Shown: one piece after another, positions 44,181-54,419 of the stretch
Layout of the letters: the number at the start of each line of letters is the position of its first letter
Position numbering within the stretch: the stretch's first letter is position 1
Notes under the pieces: model-generated
Seen by the model: the letters and a program-made list of their open reading frames with translations, nothing else
What the model was told of the DNA's origin: nothing
Database searches by the model: none
Made by a program: the position numbers and the translations under genes
NCBI RefSeq assembly: GCF_006538345.1
Contig: NZ_BJKL01000007.1
Span: 186,001 to 250,000 of the forward strand
Source of the DNA: Alteromonas sp. KUL49
GTDB lineage: Bacteria > Pseudomonadota > Gammaproteobacteria > Enterobacterales > Alteromonadaceae
DNA length: 64,000 bases
Direction: 5' to 3'

Positions 44181-45386
44181 ATGTCAGCTAACTACTCCCC
44201 TCTCCCCGTTACCGTGCTCTCAGGTTTTTTAGGCGCGGGTAAAACCACGGTACTCAACCACATACTCAATAACAGAGACGGCTTAAAGGTGGCGGTTATC
44301 GTCAATGATATGAGTGAAATAAATATCGATGCCGCCACGGTTAAAAACGAAATAGGTTTTAATCGCGCTGAAGAGAAGCTCGTTGAAATGAGTAACGGCT
44401 GTATTTGCTGTACGTTACGAGAAGACTTGCTTGAAGAAATCAACCGACTGGCGAAGGAAGGCAAATACGACTATCTCGTGATTGAGTCAACCGGTATATC
44501 CGAACCACTTCCAGTAGCCGAAACCTTCACATTTACCGACGAGGATGGTCAAAGCCTGTCTGATGTTGCCAACCTAGATACTATGGTAACGGTGGTTGAC
44601 GCCCTCAACTTTTTGAAAGACTACGACGAAGCCAAAGCACTGAATGACGTTGGAGAAAGCCTGGGTGAAGAGGACGAACGCAGTGTTTCTGAACTGCTTG
44701 TAGAGCAAATTGAGTTTGCAGACGTACTGCTGATCAGTAAAACTGATCTAGTATCAGAAAAAGAACTAGAACGTTTACAAAGTATTTTAAAAACTCTCAA
44801 CACAGACGCACAACAAATCCCGATTAAAAATGGCAATGTGCCGGTTAAACAGGTATTGGCAACCGGTAAATTCAGTTTTGAAAAGGCACAACAATCGCCA
44901 GGTTGGCTCAAAGAATTGCGCGGAGAGCACGTGCCAGAAACCGAGGAGTTCGGTATCAGTAGCTTCGTTTATGAAGCCCGTCGCCCCTTCCATCCCGAAA
45001 AGTTTTATAACTTCCTTCACAGCAAGGATATTGCGGGCAAGCTCATCCGCTCTAAAGGCTTTTTCTGGCTTGCCACGCGTCCTCAGTTAGCGGGTAGCTG
45101 GAGTCAAGCGGGTGGTATGGCACGATATGGTGCTGCTGGGCTGTTTTGGAAAGCAGTTCCTAGAGAGCAATGGCCCGAAGATCCTGAATACCTTGCCGCG
45201 ATACAAGAACAGTGGGTTGAGCCGTTTGGAGATATGCGCCAAGAGCTAGTGTTTATTGGTCAAGGGCTGGACAAAGATGACATCATTCATCGCTTAGACG
45301 CTTGTCTATTGAGTGACGAACAGTTAGTTGCAGGTAAAGATGGCTGGGCCCAGCTCACAGACCCGTTCCCTGCATGGGGGCACTAA
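44181..45386 (+). CDS. CobW-family (COG0523) GTPase, zinc-responsive metallochaperone, ZigA/YeiR-like
   Basis: The 401-residue G3E GTPase has Walker [16 protein letters not shown], the metal-binding CxCC motif in GCICCTLRE (about residue 71), ESTGISEP, and the guanine motif SKTD (about 192). The C-terminal CobW domain includes [13 protein letters not shown]0523 proteins deliver zinc to clients and are often Zur-regulated. The Zur box upstream and the DUF1826 gene starting 1 bp downstream support a zinc-starvation role. Confidence 0.9.
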   Translation: MSANYSPLPVTVLSGFLGAGKTTVLNHILNNRDGLKVAVIVNDMSEINIDAATVKNEIGFNRAEEKLVEMSNGCICCTLREDLLEEINRLAKEGKYDYLVIESTGISEPLPVAETFTFTDEDGQSLSDVANLDTMVTVVDALNFLKDYDEAKALNDVGESLGEEDERSVSELLVEQIEFADVLLISKTDLVSEKELERLQSILKTLNTDAQQIPIKNGNVPVKQVLATGKFSFEKAQQSPGWLKELRGEHVPETEEFGISSFVYEARRPFHPEKFYNFLHSKDIAGKLIRSKGFFWLATRPQLAGSWSQAGGMARYGAAGLFWKAVPREQWPEDPEYLAAIQEQWVEPFGDMRQELVFIGQGLDKDDIIHRLDACLLSDEQLVAGKDGWAQLTDPFPAWGH

Positions 45387-45387
45387 T

Positions 45388-46020
45388 ATGTTAGCGATTC
45401 AATCAATACACTCTCAGTCTTGGAGTCAAGGTGACTCGCCTATGGCGCTGAGTGAAATCATCGCCCCCGACAAAAGTGTTGCCATATGGAAACGCTTAAC
45501 TAACCCGGTGATACAGAACTACTTCGACACCACGTTTTCGTCATTGGGTATGGGTATTCGCCAAATGTTCGAGTTACCGTCGTTGAAAGAAGCACTTATG
45601 CGCTCCCTACCCGATGGAGAAGGCAAGAATGAGGTCGTCGAAGACATATATTTACTCTCTGACGTGCTTACCTGCTTATTTGATTGTGAAGGCGTTGGAT
45701 TGAGGTTAGTGCCTCTTACAGCGGCCATGTGTCCTAAGTTTCACACCGACCAGATCCCCGTGCGTTTGGTCAATACCTATCTTGGGCAGGGTACTGAGTT
45801 TTTGCCGGTGGAGGAGCTGTTGGATGAACCTGTGATTGGCAGTAAATCGTCAAGTAAAGGGGCATATCACCCACACAGTATTCAGCAGCTAGACACCCAT
45901 GATGTTGGCTTATTAAAAGGTAGTGCGTGGGATAAACATGAGCACATGGCAGCCATACATCGCTCATGTAAAGTAGCCAATGACGAGAAGCGTGTGTTGC
46001 TCACCTTAGATCCCATTTAA
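45388..46020 (+). CDS. DUF1826 family protein
   Basis: The 210-residue protein starts at ATG 45388, directly after the CobW gene stop (TAATATG). Conserved features are ICPKFHTD-like CPKFHTDQIPVRLVNTYLGQGTEF, near residue 125, and the SAWDKHEHMAAIHRS segment. These resemble a cupin/2OG-oxygenase-like His-x-Asp pattern. DUF1826 genes are typically found with zinc-responsive COG0523 genes. Function unknown, though a zinc-independent or zinc-sparing role is a reasonable guess. Confidence 0.85.
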   Translation: MLAIQSIHSQSWSQGDSPMALSEIIAPDKSVAIWKRLTNPVIQNYFDTTFSSLGMGIRQMFELPSLKEALMRSLPDGEGKNEVVEDIYLLSDVLTCLFDCEGVGLRLVPLTAAMCPKFHTDQIPVRLVNTYLGQGTEFLPVEELLDEPVIGSKSSSKGAYHPHSIQQLDTHDVGLLKGSAWDKHEHMAAIHRSCKVANDEKRVLLTLDPI

Positions 46021-46046
46021 GCACCCCATGATTCGACACAGGGCGA

Positions 46047-46067
46047 GGTGGCAGTCATGCTGCCACC
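46047..46067. terminator. Hairpin between DUF1826 and ion channel genes
   Basis: A perfect 8-bp stem GGTGGCAG/CTGCCACC with a 5-nt loop lies in the 55-bp gap between convergent genes. On the plus strand a T run appears 11 nt later. It is probably a terminator for the rightward pair. Confidence 0.55.
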
Positions 46068-46075
46068 ACAAAGCC

Positions 46076-46888
46076 TTAATTTTTACCTGAAGTGCTTTGA
46101 GCTTTAATGAGTTGTTTTAACTCTTGAATTTCTGCATGTAAATCTTCGATTGTTGGAATGTTTTGCGCTTCTTGTTTTTCTTGACGCATTTTTTCGTGCT
46201 CGTCTTCCATAACATTCACCACAATACCAATGACCATGTTTAAGAATGCAAACGCGGTAAAGAAGATAAATGATAAATAGAATATCCAAGACATAGGATA
46301 CACTTCCATGGTCTCGTACTGAATATCTGTCCAATCTTCAAAGGTCATTATCCTAAACAAGGTCAGCATTGAAATGGCAATATCTCCCCACAGTTTTGGA
46401 TTGATGTCTTTGAAAATAAAGCTGCCAATGGCCGCGTAGATGTAAAAAATAATAAACATCAACAACACCACATAGCCAAGTTGAGGTAGTGCTTTTATCA
46501 AGGAGTTAATGAGGACCCTAAGCTCTGGGACTACTGACACCATTCTCAACACCCTGAACACTCTCACCAATCTTGCCAGTAGTGCCATTTCACTGTCGTT
46601 AATTGGAATAAGACTAATAACAACGACTAGCGTATCGAAGACATTCCACCCTTTTTTGAAAAAGTTTCTCTTGTCATCATCTGCGATAAAACGAACAGAA
46701 AGTTCAAATAAGAAAAACAGGGTAATGAAGATGTCTAGAATGTTTGTCACAGGGATAGCACTGTCGGGCAGCGTAAACGTTTTAGCGCCAATCTCAAGTG
46801 CTGAAATGATGATCACTGCAACAACGGTTAACTCAAAGACTTTATTGTTCTTCAGGTTGTTTAGGTTCGTTTTGATATTCTCGTACAT
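46076..46888 (-). CDS. Bacterial voltage-gated cation channel (NavBac family)
   Basis: The 270-residue protein has six membrane helices. The S4 voltage sensor carries a regular Arg ladder (LARLVRVFRVLRMV, about residue 105). The pore loop follows (TLFRIMTFEDWTDI, about 180), then S6 (FFTAFAFLNMVIGIVVNVM). A C-terminal coiled coil (TIEDLHAEIQELKQLIKAQ) for tetramer assembly ends the protein, as in NaChBac. The filter TFEDWTD has two extra acidic residues compared with TLESWS of sodium-selective members. It is transcribed toward a convergent CobW/DUF1826 pair. Confidence 0.9.
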   Translation of the reverse strand: MYENIKTNLNNLKNNKVFELTVVAVIIISALEIGAKTFTLPDSAIPVTNILDIFITLFFLFELSVRFIADDDKRNFFKKGWNVFDTLVVVISLIPINDSEMALLARLVRVFRVLRMVSVVPELRVLINSLIKALPQLGYVVLLMFIIFYIYAAIGSFIFKDINPKLWGDIAISMLTLFRIMTFEDWTDIQYETMEVYPMSWIFYLSFIFFTAFAFLNMVIGIVVNVMEDEHEKMRQEKQEAQNIPTIEDLHAEIQELKQLIKAQSTSGKN

Positions 46889-46993
46889 AGGAAGCCAGTA
46901 AGTTAAATGATGAACAGGGAGACCTTACCCTGCTAATTACTCGCGAGAGTATACCTTAGGATTTAAGCGCTGTTTATCTTTGTGTTCTCACAC

Positions 46994-47022
46994 AAAAACG
47001 CCGGCGTAATGCCGGCGTTTTT
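46994..47022. terminator. Intrinsic terminator of the prsT-like gene
   Basis: An 8-bp GC-rich stem ACGCCGGC/GCCGGCGT, with A tract left and T tract right, lies 22 bp beyond the leftward TPR gene and upstream of the channel gene. Confidence 0.87.
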
Positions 47023-47044
47023 AGAAGCTCATTTAGCCTTGCAA

Positions 47045-49819
47045 CTAAAAACCAAAACTAGATTTCAAACGCTCAATACGCTCTTTTGAGCCGGTTTGTA
47101 CAAACTCTCTGCTGTCTAATCGGCGCTTAGCTTGTGTCTCTCTGCCCATTTGAAGAAGCAACTCAACATGATTTAAGTACACCTCTTCATTGGGGATGGG
47201 TTGGGTAGCAATTTGACCGTACAAGGACAACGCTTCTTCTTGCTCACCCTTGGCAACAAGGATCTGTGCTAACGTATCAACCGCATCGGAGTTTCTAGGT
47301 TGAATAGCTACCGCTTTCCTCGCCAATGGCTCAGCCTTATCCAAGGTACCAGCTTCAAGGTTGATGTAAGCTAGGTTGTTTAACACGACAAAATTGTCGG
47401 GCATTTCATTGAGAATACTTTCGTACGTACTCACCGCTTTATCACTGTCTCGACCAATCTGACGCTCGGCTAACAGCATAGCACTTCTCACGTCGCTCCC
47501 ATCTTGCGCAACGTGCTCAGACAAAAAGGCATAAGCTTCGTCTTGTGCTCCTGTCGCTTCCAATGACGCGAGGCGAAGCAGCGCGTTAGCTGACGTTTCA
47601 TTGCCCTCATAAGCGGCTTTAGCATGCTCAACGGCTAGATCAGCGTTTCCATCCACCATATGTAATCGAGCAATAATGCTCCTTACGAAAGGTAGCGCTT
47701 TAACTTGGTCTGAGAAGCCTTCAATGATTGGCCATGCAGGTTCACTCTGCCCCAACATACTGTGAAAATAAGCTTTTAGTAGTGACAACTGAGGTTCTGG
47801 ACGCTTCGCTAGTACTTCATCTACCAGATCCACACCATCTTGATAATCTCGCTGAGTATCGTGAACAAGTAGCATACCCAATACCGCATTTTTGTCTTGA
47901 GGATAGATTTCAATCCACTTGTTGAAGTGTGCTGCGGCCTCTTCAACTTTGTTTTCCCTCACGTAAGACTGACCCAATAGATTCCAATAGCCCATTGGGG
48001 TGGTTACATCAGGCTCAACGTCTGAAAGCACACGAGTAGTGGCTTCAAACTGACCTGAGAAGGAGTAAAGACGGGCTAGTAATACACGTAAATCAATATT
48101 ATCGCTGTCGCTCTCAAACTGGCGTCTTGTGTGTTGAATCACAACATCGCCTTTATCCTGTGATTCTTCTATAGCAAACCACATAGTAATCCCTTGAACA
48201 TCCGTTGGATTACTCGCTACGAATTCTGTTAACAAGCTCGACGCATCGCTAATACGCTCCTGAGCTATGTATTGCTTTGCTCGTGTATAAGTGATTTCTG
48301 GGTTTGATGCATCCAAAGCCTCTGCTTCACCGATCAACGTCTCTGCCTTAGCAAAGTCTTGTTCTGCAATCGCAATATTCGCGAGATAAATAACAGGGAG
48401 TGGATCAGTGGGCTGTGCTTGACGCCAACTCTCACTGGCCTCTTGTGCCTCACTTAACTTTCCGGTGGCGAGTAAAGCCCTTACCAACGTATTTTGTGAA
48501 GTAGCAGATTCTGGTGCTTGCTTTACTGCTTCTTGAATATTAATCAAACCGTCGATATCGTTTAGCGACAGTTGTAGCACGCCCAAACGCGCTAAATCTT
48601 CACCAGAAAGGTTCGCGCTATTGGTTTTTTCAATCATTTGCTGCGCGCCAACAACGTTACCTTGACGTAGTAATTGGTAACCCGCTTTAGAGAACAAAGA
48701 TGCATCTGCATCCATCGTCATTTCCACACGGTTAAGCACGTCTAACGCTTCATCGTTCTCGCCTTGCTGCAGCAAACTGTCAGCAAGCATGCGAAGCCCC
48801 GGGTGATTGTCAGGAAGATTCGATGCCACCATGGTCAAATGGCGCTGTGCTGCTTCAAAATCACGGATCTGGAATGCACTAAAACCGGCTACTAGGCGAA
48901 CAACTTCGTCACTACGCCCATTTTGAATTGCCGTTTCAAGAAACTGTAGTGCAGAGGCAAAGTTCTCATTAGAAGCTTCAATAATACCTTTGTAAGTATT
49001 TAACAAAGGGTTAGCGCTATTGATTTCCATTAACTCATCGACAATAGGCTCGGCTTTTTCAAGCTCTCTTCGCTCGACGAGAAGTGAAGCTAGTACGAAC
49101 TTGCGGTTCAAGTCCGACGGGTAGATGGTCACATATTCTTCGTAAACACCAACGGCCTCGTCTATATCGCCTTGTTGCAGGTGTAGACCCGCCAATTGCA
49201 ATAACACATCTTTATTTGATGGTGCCTGTGCTTGCAGTTGTTTCGTTTTGTCTAATGCTGCAGCGAAGTCTTGCGCAATGATGAATTCGTAGCTGTCGAC
49301 CAACCCTTTGTAAACCGACGATGTATCCAGGGTAACTAAGTCGTCGAGTAAAGTTTGCGCATCTTCTGTTTGACCAAGTTGTACTAGCGCTTGCAGTTTA
49401 TAAAAGCCCACTTCTGCAGATTCAACGGCTGTCATACCCTCGGCGCGATGATCAATATCAACCAGTGCATTTTCTGCCCCAGACTGCTGATAGGCCGTAG
49501 AGAGTAAAGGAATGACCTCACTGGCTGAATGGCCGAGTTCCAATGCGCGGTTGAGCTCTTTTTCAGCCGACGCGAAATTGCCCTGTAATATGTACAATTT
49601 ACCGAGTTCAAATCTGGGCAATGCTGCGTCTGGCTGTGCTTGGATCGCATTTTTATACTCTACGATTGCCGCGTCGATACGCTGATTTTCAGCATATGCA
49701 CGAGCATCATCCATATACGCTTCCATCGTTTTTTCGCCACACCCAGTAAGCAGACTTGCCAATAAAACAACTGCTAAAGATGAACGTTTAACTAACTGAT
49801 GGGGATACTTTTTACTCAT
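47045..49819 (-). CDS. TPR-repeat lipoprotein, PrsT-like
   Basis: The 924-residue protein has a lipoprotein signal (lipobox LLTGC, Cys near 27), then tandem TPR repeats across its whole length (for example YILQGNFASAEKELNRALELG and NLAYINLEAGTLDKAEPLARKA). The opening after the lipobox, YMDDARAYAENQRIDAAIVEYKNAI, matches PrsT proteins of the PEP-CTERM/exopolysaccharide system. No other PEP-CTERM genes are visible here. It probably acts as a periplasmic scaffold. Confidence 0.82.
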   Translation of the reverse strand: MSKKYPHQLVKRSSLAVVLLASLLTGCGEKTMEAYMDDARAYAENQRIDAAIVEYKNAIQAQPDAALPRFELGKLYILQGNFASAEKELNRALELGHSASEVIPLLSTAYQQSGAENALVDIDHRAEGMTAVESAEVGFYKLQALVQLGQTEDAQTLLDDLVTLDTSSVYKGLVDSYEFIIAQDFAAALDKTKQLQAQAPSNKDVLLQLAGLHLQQGDIDEAVGVYEEYVTIYPSDLNRKFVLASLLVERRELEKAEPIVDELMEINSANPLLNTYKGIIEASNENFASALQFLETAIQNGRSDEVVRLVAGFSAFQIRDFEAAQRHLTMVASNLPDNHPGLRMLADSLLQQGENDEALDVLNRVEMTMDADASLFSKAGYQLLRQGNVVGAQQMIEKTNSANLSGEDLARLGVLQLSLNDIDGLINIQEAVKQAPESATSQNTLVRALLATGKLSEAQEASESWRQAQPTDPLPVIYLANIAIAEQDFAKAETLIGEAEALDASNPEITYTRAKQYIAQERISDASSLLTEFVASNPTDVQGITMWFAIEESQDKGDVVIQHTRRQFESDSDNIDLRVLLARLYSFSGQFEATTRVLSDVEPDVTTPMGYWNLLGQSYVRENKVEEAAAHFNKWIEIYPQDKNAVLGMLLVHDTQRDYQDGVDLVDEVLAKRPEPQLSLLKAYFHSMLGQSEPAWPIIEGFSDQVKALPFVRSIIARLHMVDGNADLAVEHAKAAYEGNETSANALLRLASLEATGAQDEAYAFLSEHVAQDGSDVRSAMLLAERQIGRDSDKAVSTYESILNEMPDNFVVLNNLAYINLEAGTLDKAEPLARKAVAIQPRNSDAVDTLAQILVAKGEQEEALSLYGQIATQPIPNEEVYLNHVELLLQMGRETQAKRRLDSREFVQTGSKERIERLKSSFGF

Positions 49820-50033
49820 TAGAATTCCTTTACCCTACACCTATGATTATTTTGTATAGTACACATCGCAACAATTACACTGCATATTTTTTCACCAAGA
49901 CTGTGCAATTACGTGGCAACCTACCTATTATTCGAATATAATAAGGTTTTTTGCAACATGTCGGTACGCCAGTGACCCTGAGGGTTTAAGCCGCTTACCG
50001 CCCCCGCCTTACTTAAACACATCAGGATCATTA

Positions 50034-51758
50034 ATGACCACAACTGTCGATATGACATTTAAAGACCTCAATCTTCCGGAGTCTATCTTACAAGCCCTTG
50101 AAAAGGTTGGCTACGAGAAACCGTCACCAATTCAAGCAGAAAGTATCCCTCTATTGCTTGAAGGACACGATTTACTGGGACAAGCACAAACGGGTACTGG
50201 TAAAACAGCAGCATTCGCGCTCCCAATGTTAGCAAACATAGACCCTGAACAGCGCACACCACAATTGCTGGTACTTGCACCTACCCGCGAACTTGCTATT
50301 CAAGTTGCCGAGGCCTTTCAAGTATATGCTAGTTTTAGCAAAAAGATTCGCGTTCTACCTGTTTACGGTGGTCAATCGTATGACAACCAAATTCGCCAAC
50401 TAAAACGCGGCGTACAAGTTGTAGTAGGAACGCCAGGTCGTATCATCGACCACATCAAACGCAAGACATTAGACTTGAGCGAGCTTAAGTTCCTAGTGCT
50501 CGACGAAGCTGACGAAATGCTTCGCATGGGCTTTATTGATGACGTAGAGCTTATTCTTAGCCACGCACCAGAAGAACGTCAAACCGCTTTGTTCTCAGCC
50601 ACAATGCCTGGCCCAATCAAAAAGATCACTGAGCGTTATCTGAAGTCACCGAAGCAGGTGAAAATTGCCTCTAAGGTAAGCACGGCAAGTACTATCCGTC
50701 AGCGCTTCTGTCAGGTTGCTCCACACCACAAGCTAGAGGCACTAACTCGAATCATGGAAGTTGAGCCATTCGACGCTGTGATTATCTTCGTTCGTACTAA
50801 AACAGCAACCGTTGAACTTGCTGACAAATTGTCTGCTCGCGGATACGACGTAGAGCCACTGAACGGTGACATTCCACAAGCTGCCCGTGAGCGTACTGTC
50901 GATAAATTGAAACAAGGCAGTATTGATATCCTTGTCGCCACAGATGTTGTTGCTCGTGGTCTTGACGTTGAGCGTGTAAGTCACGTTATTAACTTCGATA
51001 TCCCTTACGATAGCGAATCATATGTTCACCGTATTGGCCGTACTGGTCGTGCAGGCCGTTCTGGTGATGCGATTCTATTTATTTCGCATCGTGAAAAGCG
51101 TTTGCTGTATTCAATCGAGAAGACAACAAAACAGCCGATTGAAGCAATGCCTATTCCTTCAATTAACGAGCTAAACGAAACCCGTTTATCTCGCTTCAAG
51201 CAATCAATTGAAGAAGCGACGCAACACGATAGCCTTGAGTCACTCATGCCTATCGTAGATATGATTCAGGAAGAAATAGAAGCATCTCCTGAAGTGCTAA
51301 TGGCAGCGTTAATCAAAATAGCGCAGGGTGATGAGCCTCTCATCCTCAAGCCGTCTGACCGTCCAGATCTGCATAGTAAGCCCCAGCGTGACAACCGTGA
51401 ACGTCGTAATTCTCGTGACGGCCGTGATGGTCGCGATCGCAAAGGCAGAGTGCCAAAAGGTAACCGCAAACCAGAAGAAGGTATGCAGCGCTATCGTATT
51501 GAGGTAGGCCATGTACACGGTGCTAAGCCGGGTAACATTGTTGGTGCTATTGCAAACGAAGCCAACATTAACTCTAAGCACATTGGTGCCATCGAAATTT
51601 ACGATAACTTTAGTACAGTTGATTTACCTGAAGGTATGCCGAGAGAGACCAAAGACGTGCTTCAAGGTACTCGTGTGGCAGGTCAACGATTGTCGATCAG
51701 AGAATGGTCTGATACGCCCCCTAAGCGTCGTGATAACCGTAAACCACGTAAGAACTAA
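50034..51758 (+). CDS. deaD: DEAD-box RNA helicase DeaD/CsdA
   Basis: The 574-residue cold-shock type helicase contains all DEAD-box motifs: AQTGTGKT, PTRELA, TPGR, DEAD, SAT and HRIGRTGRAGR. A C-terminal DbpA-like RNA-binding domain (RYRIEVGHVHGAKPGNIVGAI, about residue 470) sits between basic RGG-like tails. It unwinds structured RNA in ribosome assembly and decay. The 214-bp leader has no gene. Confidence 0.95.
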   Translation: MTTTVDMTFKDLNLPESILQALEKVGYEKPSPIQAESIPLLLEGHDLLGQAQTGTGKTAAFALPMLANIDPEQRTPQLLVLAPTRELAIQVAEAFQVYASFSKKIRVLPVYGGQSYDNQIRQLKRGVQVVVGTPGRIIDHIKRKTLDLSELKFLVLDEADEMLRMGFIDDVELILSHAPEERQTALFSATMPGPIKKITERYLKSPKQVKIASKVSTASTIRQRFCQVAPHHKLEALTRIMEVEPFDAVIIFVRTKTATVELADKLSARGYDVEPLNGDIPQAARERTVDKLKQGSIDILVATDVVARGLDVERVSHVINFDIPYDSESYVHRIGRTGRAGRSGDAILFISHREKRLLYSIEKTTKQPIEAMPIPSINELNETRLSRFKQSIEEATQHDSLESLMPIVDMIQEEIEASPEVLMAALIKIAQGDEPLILKPSDRPDLHSKPQRDNRERRNSRDGRDGRDRKGRVPKGNRKPEEGMQRYRIEVGHVHGAKPGNIVGAIANEANINSKHIGAIEIYDNFSTVDLPEGMPRETKDVLQGTRVAGQRLSIREWSDTPPKRRDNRKPRKN

Positions 51759-51828
51759 AGTTCTACTTATAAACGCTAGTTATAACTAACACGAATAACT
51801 AGGCTAAAATCGTTGTTTCTAAAAATAA

Positions 51829-51863
51829 AGAATTGACGCAAAATGGCGTCAATTCTTGTTTTT
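51829..51863 (+). terminator. Intrinsic terminator of deaD
   Basis: An 11-bp perfect stem AGAATTGACGC/GCGTCAATTCT is followed by TGTTTTT, 70 bp after deaD. It ends 14 nt before the cysG start and overlaps an upstream TTG of the same frame, which argues against that TTG. Confidence 0.85.
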
Positions 51864-51877
51864 GGGGTTCTGATTTT

Positions 51878-53275
51878 ATGGATTACTTTCCGCTGTTTCT
51901 CGATGCTCGCCAGCTTCGTTGTCTTGTTGTGGGTGCCGGAGAGGTTGCCGCGAGAAAGCTCGAACTCATTCTCAAAACACCAGCAACTATTACCGTAGTC
52001 GCACCGTGGGCTTGCGATACCGTTAAACGTTTGGCTCAAAGCGACCAAGTCACACTCATTGAACGGGTATTTGAAGACACAGACCTCGACCACAAAGACA
52101 TGGTATTTGTGGCCACCGATAGCGGTGAGGTTAATCAACATGTTCACGACTTAGCGCGAGCACAAAATGTGCTAGTTAACGTGGTTGATAACACGCCACT
52201 CTGCCAGTTTATCACTCCATCAATTGTTGACCGCTCTCCTATTGTGATCGCGATGAGCAGTGGTGGCGTTGCCCCTGTTTTACTGCGCTATTTGCGTCAA
52301 AAGCTCGAAACTGTTTTGCCTACCAATATTAGCCGGTTGGGTAACTTTTCAGAAAAATTTCGCGAGAAGGTTAAACAAACCTTGTCAACGGTTACCGCAC
52401 GGCGTTATTTCTGGGAAGACGTTTTGGATGGAGATATTGCGGAGCTTGTAGAGAAAGGGCAAGAAGACAAAGCTGACACGGCGTTTTTGAAAGCACTGGA
52501 AGCTGCAGCACAAGAGAAAAAGGAACAAGGCAGTGTGTATCTTGTAGGTGCAGGCCCTGGTGATGCTGACCTACTGACATTTCGCGCATTGCGATTAATG
52601 CAGAAAGCCGATGTGGTGGTCTACGATCGTTTGGTTTCGCCAGAGATTTTAGAATTGGTTCGCCGCGATGCCGAAAAGATTTACGTGGGCAAGGCAAAAA
52701 GTAATCACACACTCCCCCAAGAAGACATTAACCAGTTAATGGTCGATGAAGCCAAAAAAGGCAACCGTGTAGTCCGGTTGAAAGGGGGCGACCCTTACAT
52801 ATTCGGTCGAGGTGGTGAAGAAATTGAAACCCTCATCAGTCAAGGTGTTGAATTTCAAGTGGTACCGGGGGTTACCGCTGCAAATGGTGCCGCGAGCTAT
52901 GCCGGGATCCCACTCACACACAGAGACCACGCACAGTCTGTCGTTTTCGCCACTGGGCATTTAAAGAACAATACTATTGACCTTAACTGGCCTGCATTAG
53001 CGCATGACAATCAAACGTTAGTGTTCTACATGGGACTTACGGGCTTGTCGATTATCTGCAACAAGCTCATAGAACACGGGTTGTCACCAACAACGCCTAT
53101 CGCGCTAGTTCAGTCTGCAACCACAGAAAATCAACGGGTGCTTACGGCCACACTTGAAACGATTGTTGAGCATCCTGAGACCGCCTCTATGAAGCCACCA
53201 ACACTCATTATTGTTGGGTCAGTGGTGTCCTTACACAGCAAGCTAGATTGGTTCACGCCAGCGTCAGACGATTGA
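51878..53275 (+). CDS. cysG: Siroheme synthase (trifunctional)
   Basis: The 465-residue enzyme is complete. The N-terminal dehydrogenase/ferrochelatase CysG-B part opens with FPLFLDARQLRCLVVGAGEVAARK. The phosphoserine-type SSGGVAPVLLRYLRQK loop lies near residue 128. A C-terminal SUMT domain starts near 217 (VYLVGAGPGDADLLTFRAL; RLKGGDPYIFGRGGEE; GIPLTHRDHAQSV). It makes siroheme for nitrite and sulfite reductases. ATG 51878 is preferred to TTG 51833, which lies in the deaD terminator. It may cover for the frameshifted cobA. Confidence 0.95.
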   Translation: MDYFPLFLDARQLRCLVVGAGEVAARKLELILKTPATITVVAPWACDTVKRLAQSDQVTLIERVFEDTDLDHKDMVFVATDSGEVNQHVHDLARAQNVLVNVVDNTPLCQFITPSIVDRSPIVIAMSSGGVAPVLLRYLRQKLETVLPTNISRLGNFSEKFREKVKQTLSTVTARRYFWEDVLDGDIAELVEKGQEDKADTAFLKALEAAAQEKKEQGSVYLVGAGPGDADLLTFRALRLMQKADVVVYDRLVSPEILELVRRDAEKIYVGKAKSNHTLPQEDINQLMVDEAKKGNRVVRLKGGDPYIFGRGGEEIETLISQGVEFQVVPGVTAANGAASYAGIPLTHRDHAQSVVFATGHLKNNTIDLNWPALAHDNQTLVFYMGLTGLSIICNKLIEHGLSPTTPIALVQSATTENQRVLTATLETIVEHPETASMKPPTLIIVGSVVSLHSKLDWFTPASDD

Positions 53276-53343
53276 TTCACTTGCACTATTTTCAGCGAGC
53301 CGCATACTAGAAGAGTAATTGGTATGCGGAAAGCCTATAACAA

Positions 53344-54303
53344 ATGAACCTCTTGACGCGCATCACGTGTGCAATGCTATGGCTAAGTTGTCTGTGTGTC
53401 TCTGGCGCTAATGCAGAGCAAACCCGCTTTGATCATTCAGTGTTGGAAGACACTACGGTGTTTGAATATCGATGGATTGATGGCAGCGGTATGGAGAAGG
53501 AGGTTACCTTTACTCTGTCTAATGACGCGATAAATTCAGCCCCCACGGTACAACCTAACTATCGTACACCTATTATGATGCGACACATGGTAGTAGCGTT
53601 ACAGAAAGAAGCGCAAAGTTACGATCCCCGCGATGCCATCGTTAGAATTATTCCGAAGAGAGATACAATAGATATTGATGTAAGGTCACGCCAACCCGCT
53701 CGGCAGCTAGAAGTCATGGGAGTGATGAATACCGCACATAAAGACGCCTATGACGCCTACCTTTTCGAGAATTACTACATGGAATTCACCACTTCCTTTA
53801 ATCAAAAAGGTATTAAACCCGACCATGCACGCTACATCCTCGAAACGACCGAAGCGTTAATACCGGCTTCGCAGGCTTTTTATGAAAAACTCGCGGGCAA
53901 CGAAGATGCCCGTGCTTACTTAGATATTTTACTCGGATGGGTACAGAGTATTCCCTATGACCCATTGGACGATCGACTGTCGAGTAATGGCGCTGGATTT
54001 GCGCCACCCATGGGGTTATTACTACAAAACAAAGGGGATTGTGACAGCAAAGCCGTGCTTACCTCTGCCCTGGTACGTGCTTTTTTACCTGACACTTCCA
54101 TGATAATGGTATTTTTACCCAATCACGCACTGCTTGGCGTAGCAATAAAACCACTTGCACACGAAGAAACACTGTCGATAAATGACGAAACCTATGTTTT
54201 ATATGAACCCACAGGCCCTGCATTGATCCCTTTTGGTCAGGTCTCTGAAACGACAAAACAACAATTACTCACTGGTCGCTACACGACTGAATCGGTTAAC
54301 TAG
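53344..54303 (+). CDS. Secreted transglutaminase-like cysteine protein
   Basis: The 319-residue protein has a signal peptide (MNLLTRITCAMLW ... GANA). A C-terminal transglutaminase-like fold holds the Cys in GDCDSKAVLTSALV (about residue 231), the His in PNHALLGV (about 260) and a C-terminal Asp/Glu region (YEPTGP). The N-terminal half is not assigned. Such proteins often cleave or crosslink surface proteins. The gene is 117 bp upstream of an HD-GYP receptor on the same strand, so a shared signalling role is possible. Confidence 0.8.
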   Translation: MNLLTRITCAMLWLSCLCVSGANAEQTRFDHSVLEDTTVFEYRWIDGSGMEKEVTFTLSNDAINSAPTVQPNYRTPIMMRHMVVALQKEAQSYDPRDAIVRIIPKRDTIDIDVRSRQPARQLEVMGVMNTAHKDAYDAYLFENYYMEFTTSFNQKGIKPDHARYILETTEALIPASQAFYEKLAGNEDARAYLDILLGWVQSIPYDPLDDRLSSNGAGFAPPMGLLLQNKGDCDSKAVLTSALVRAFLPDTSMIMVFLPNHALLGVAIKPLAHEETLSINDETYVLYEPTGPALIPFGQVSETTKQQLLTGRYTTESVN

Positions 54304-54419
54304 CCTAGCCTTAAACCAAAGCAACTTCCCCACACCAACAATCTGTTCTTTTTTTGATCAAAGTTACAACATTTAATGTATCTAGTCGATTAACAGCACT
54401 GGTGACAGGGAAAGATGTT

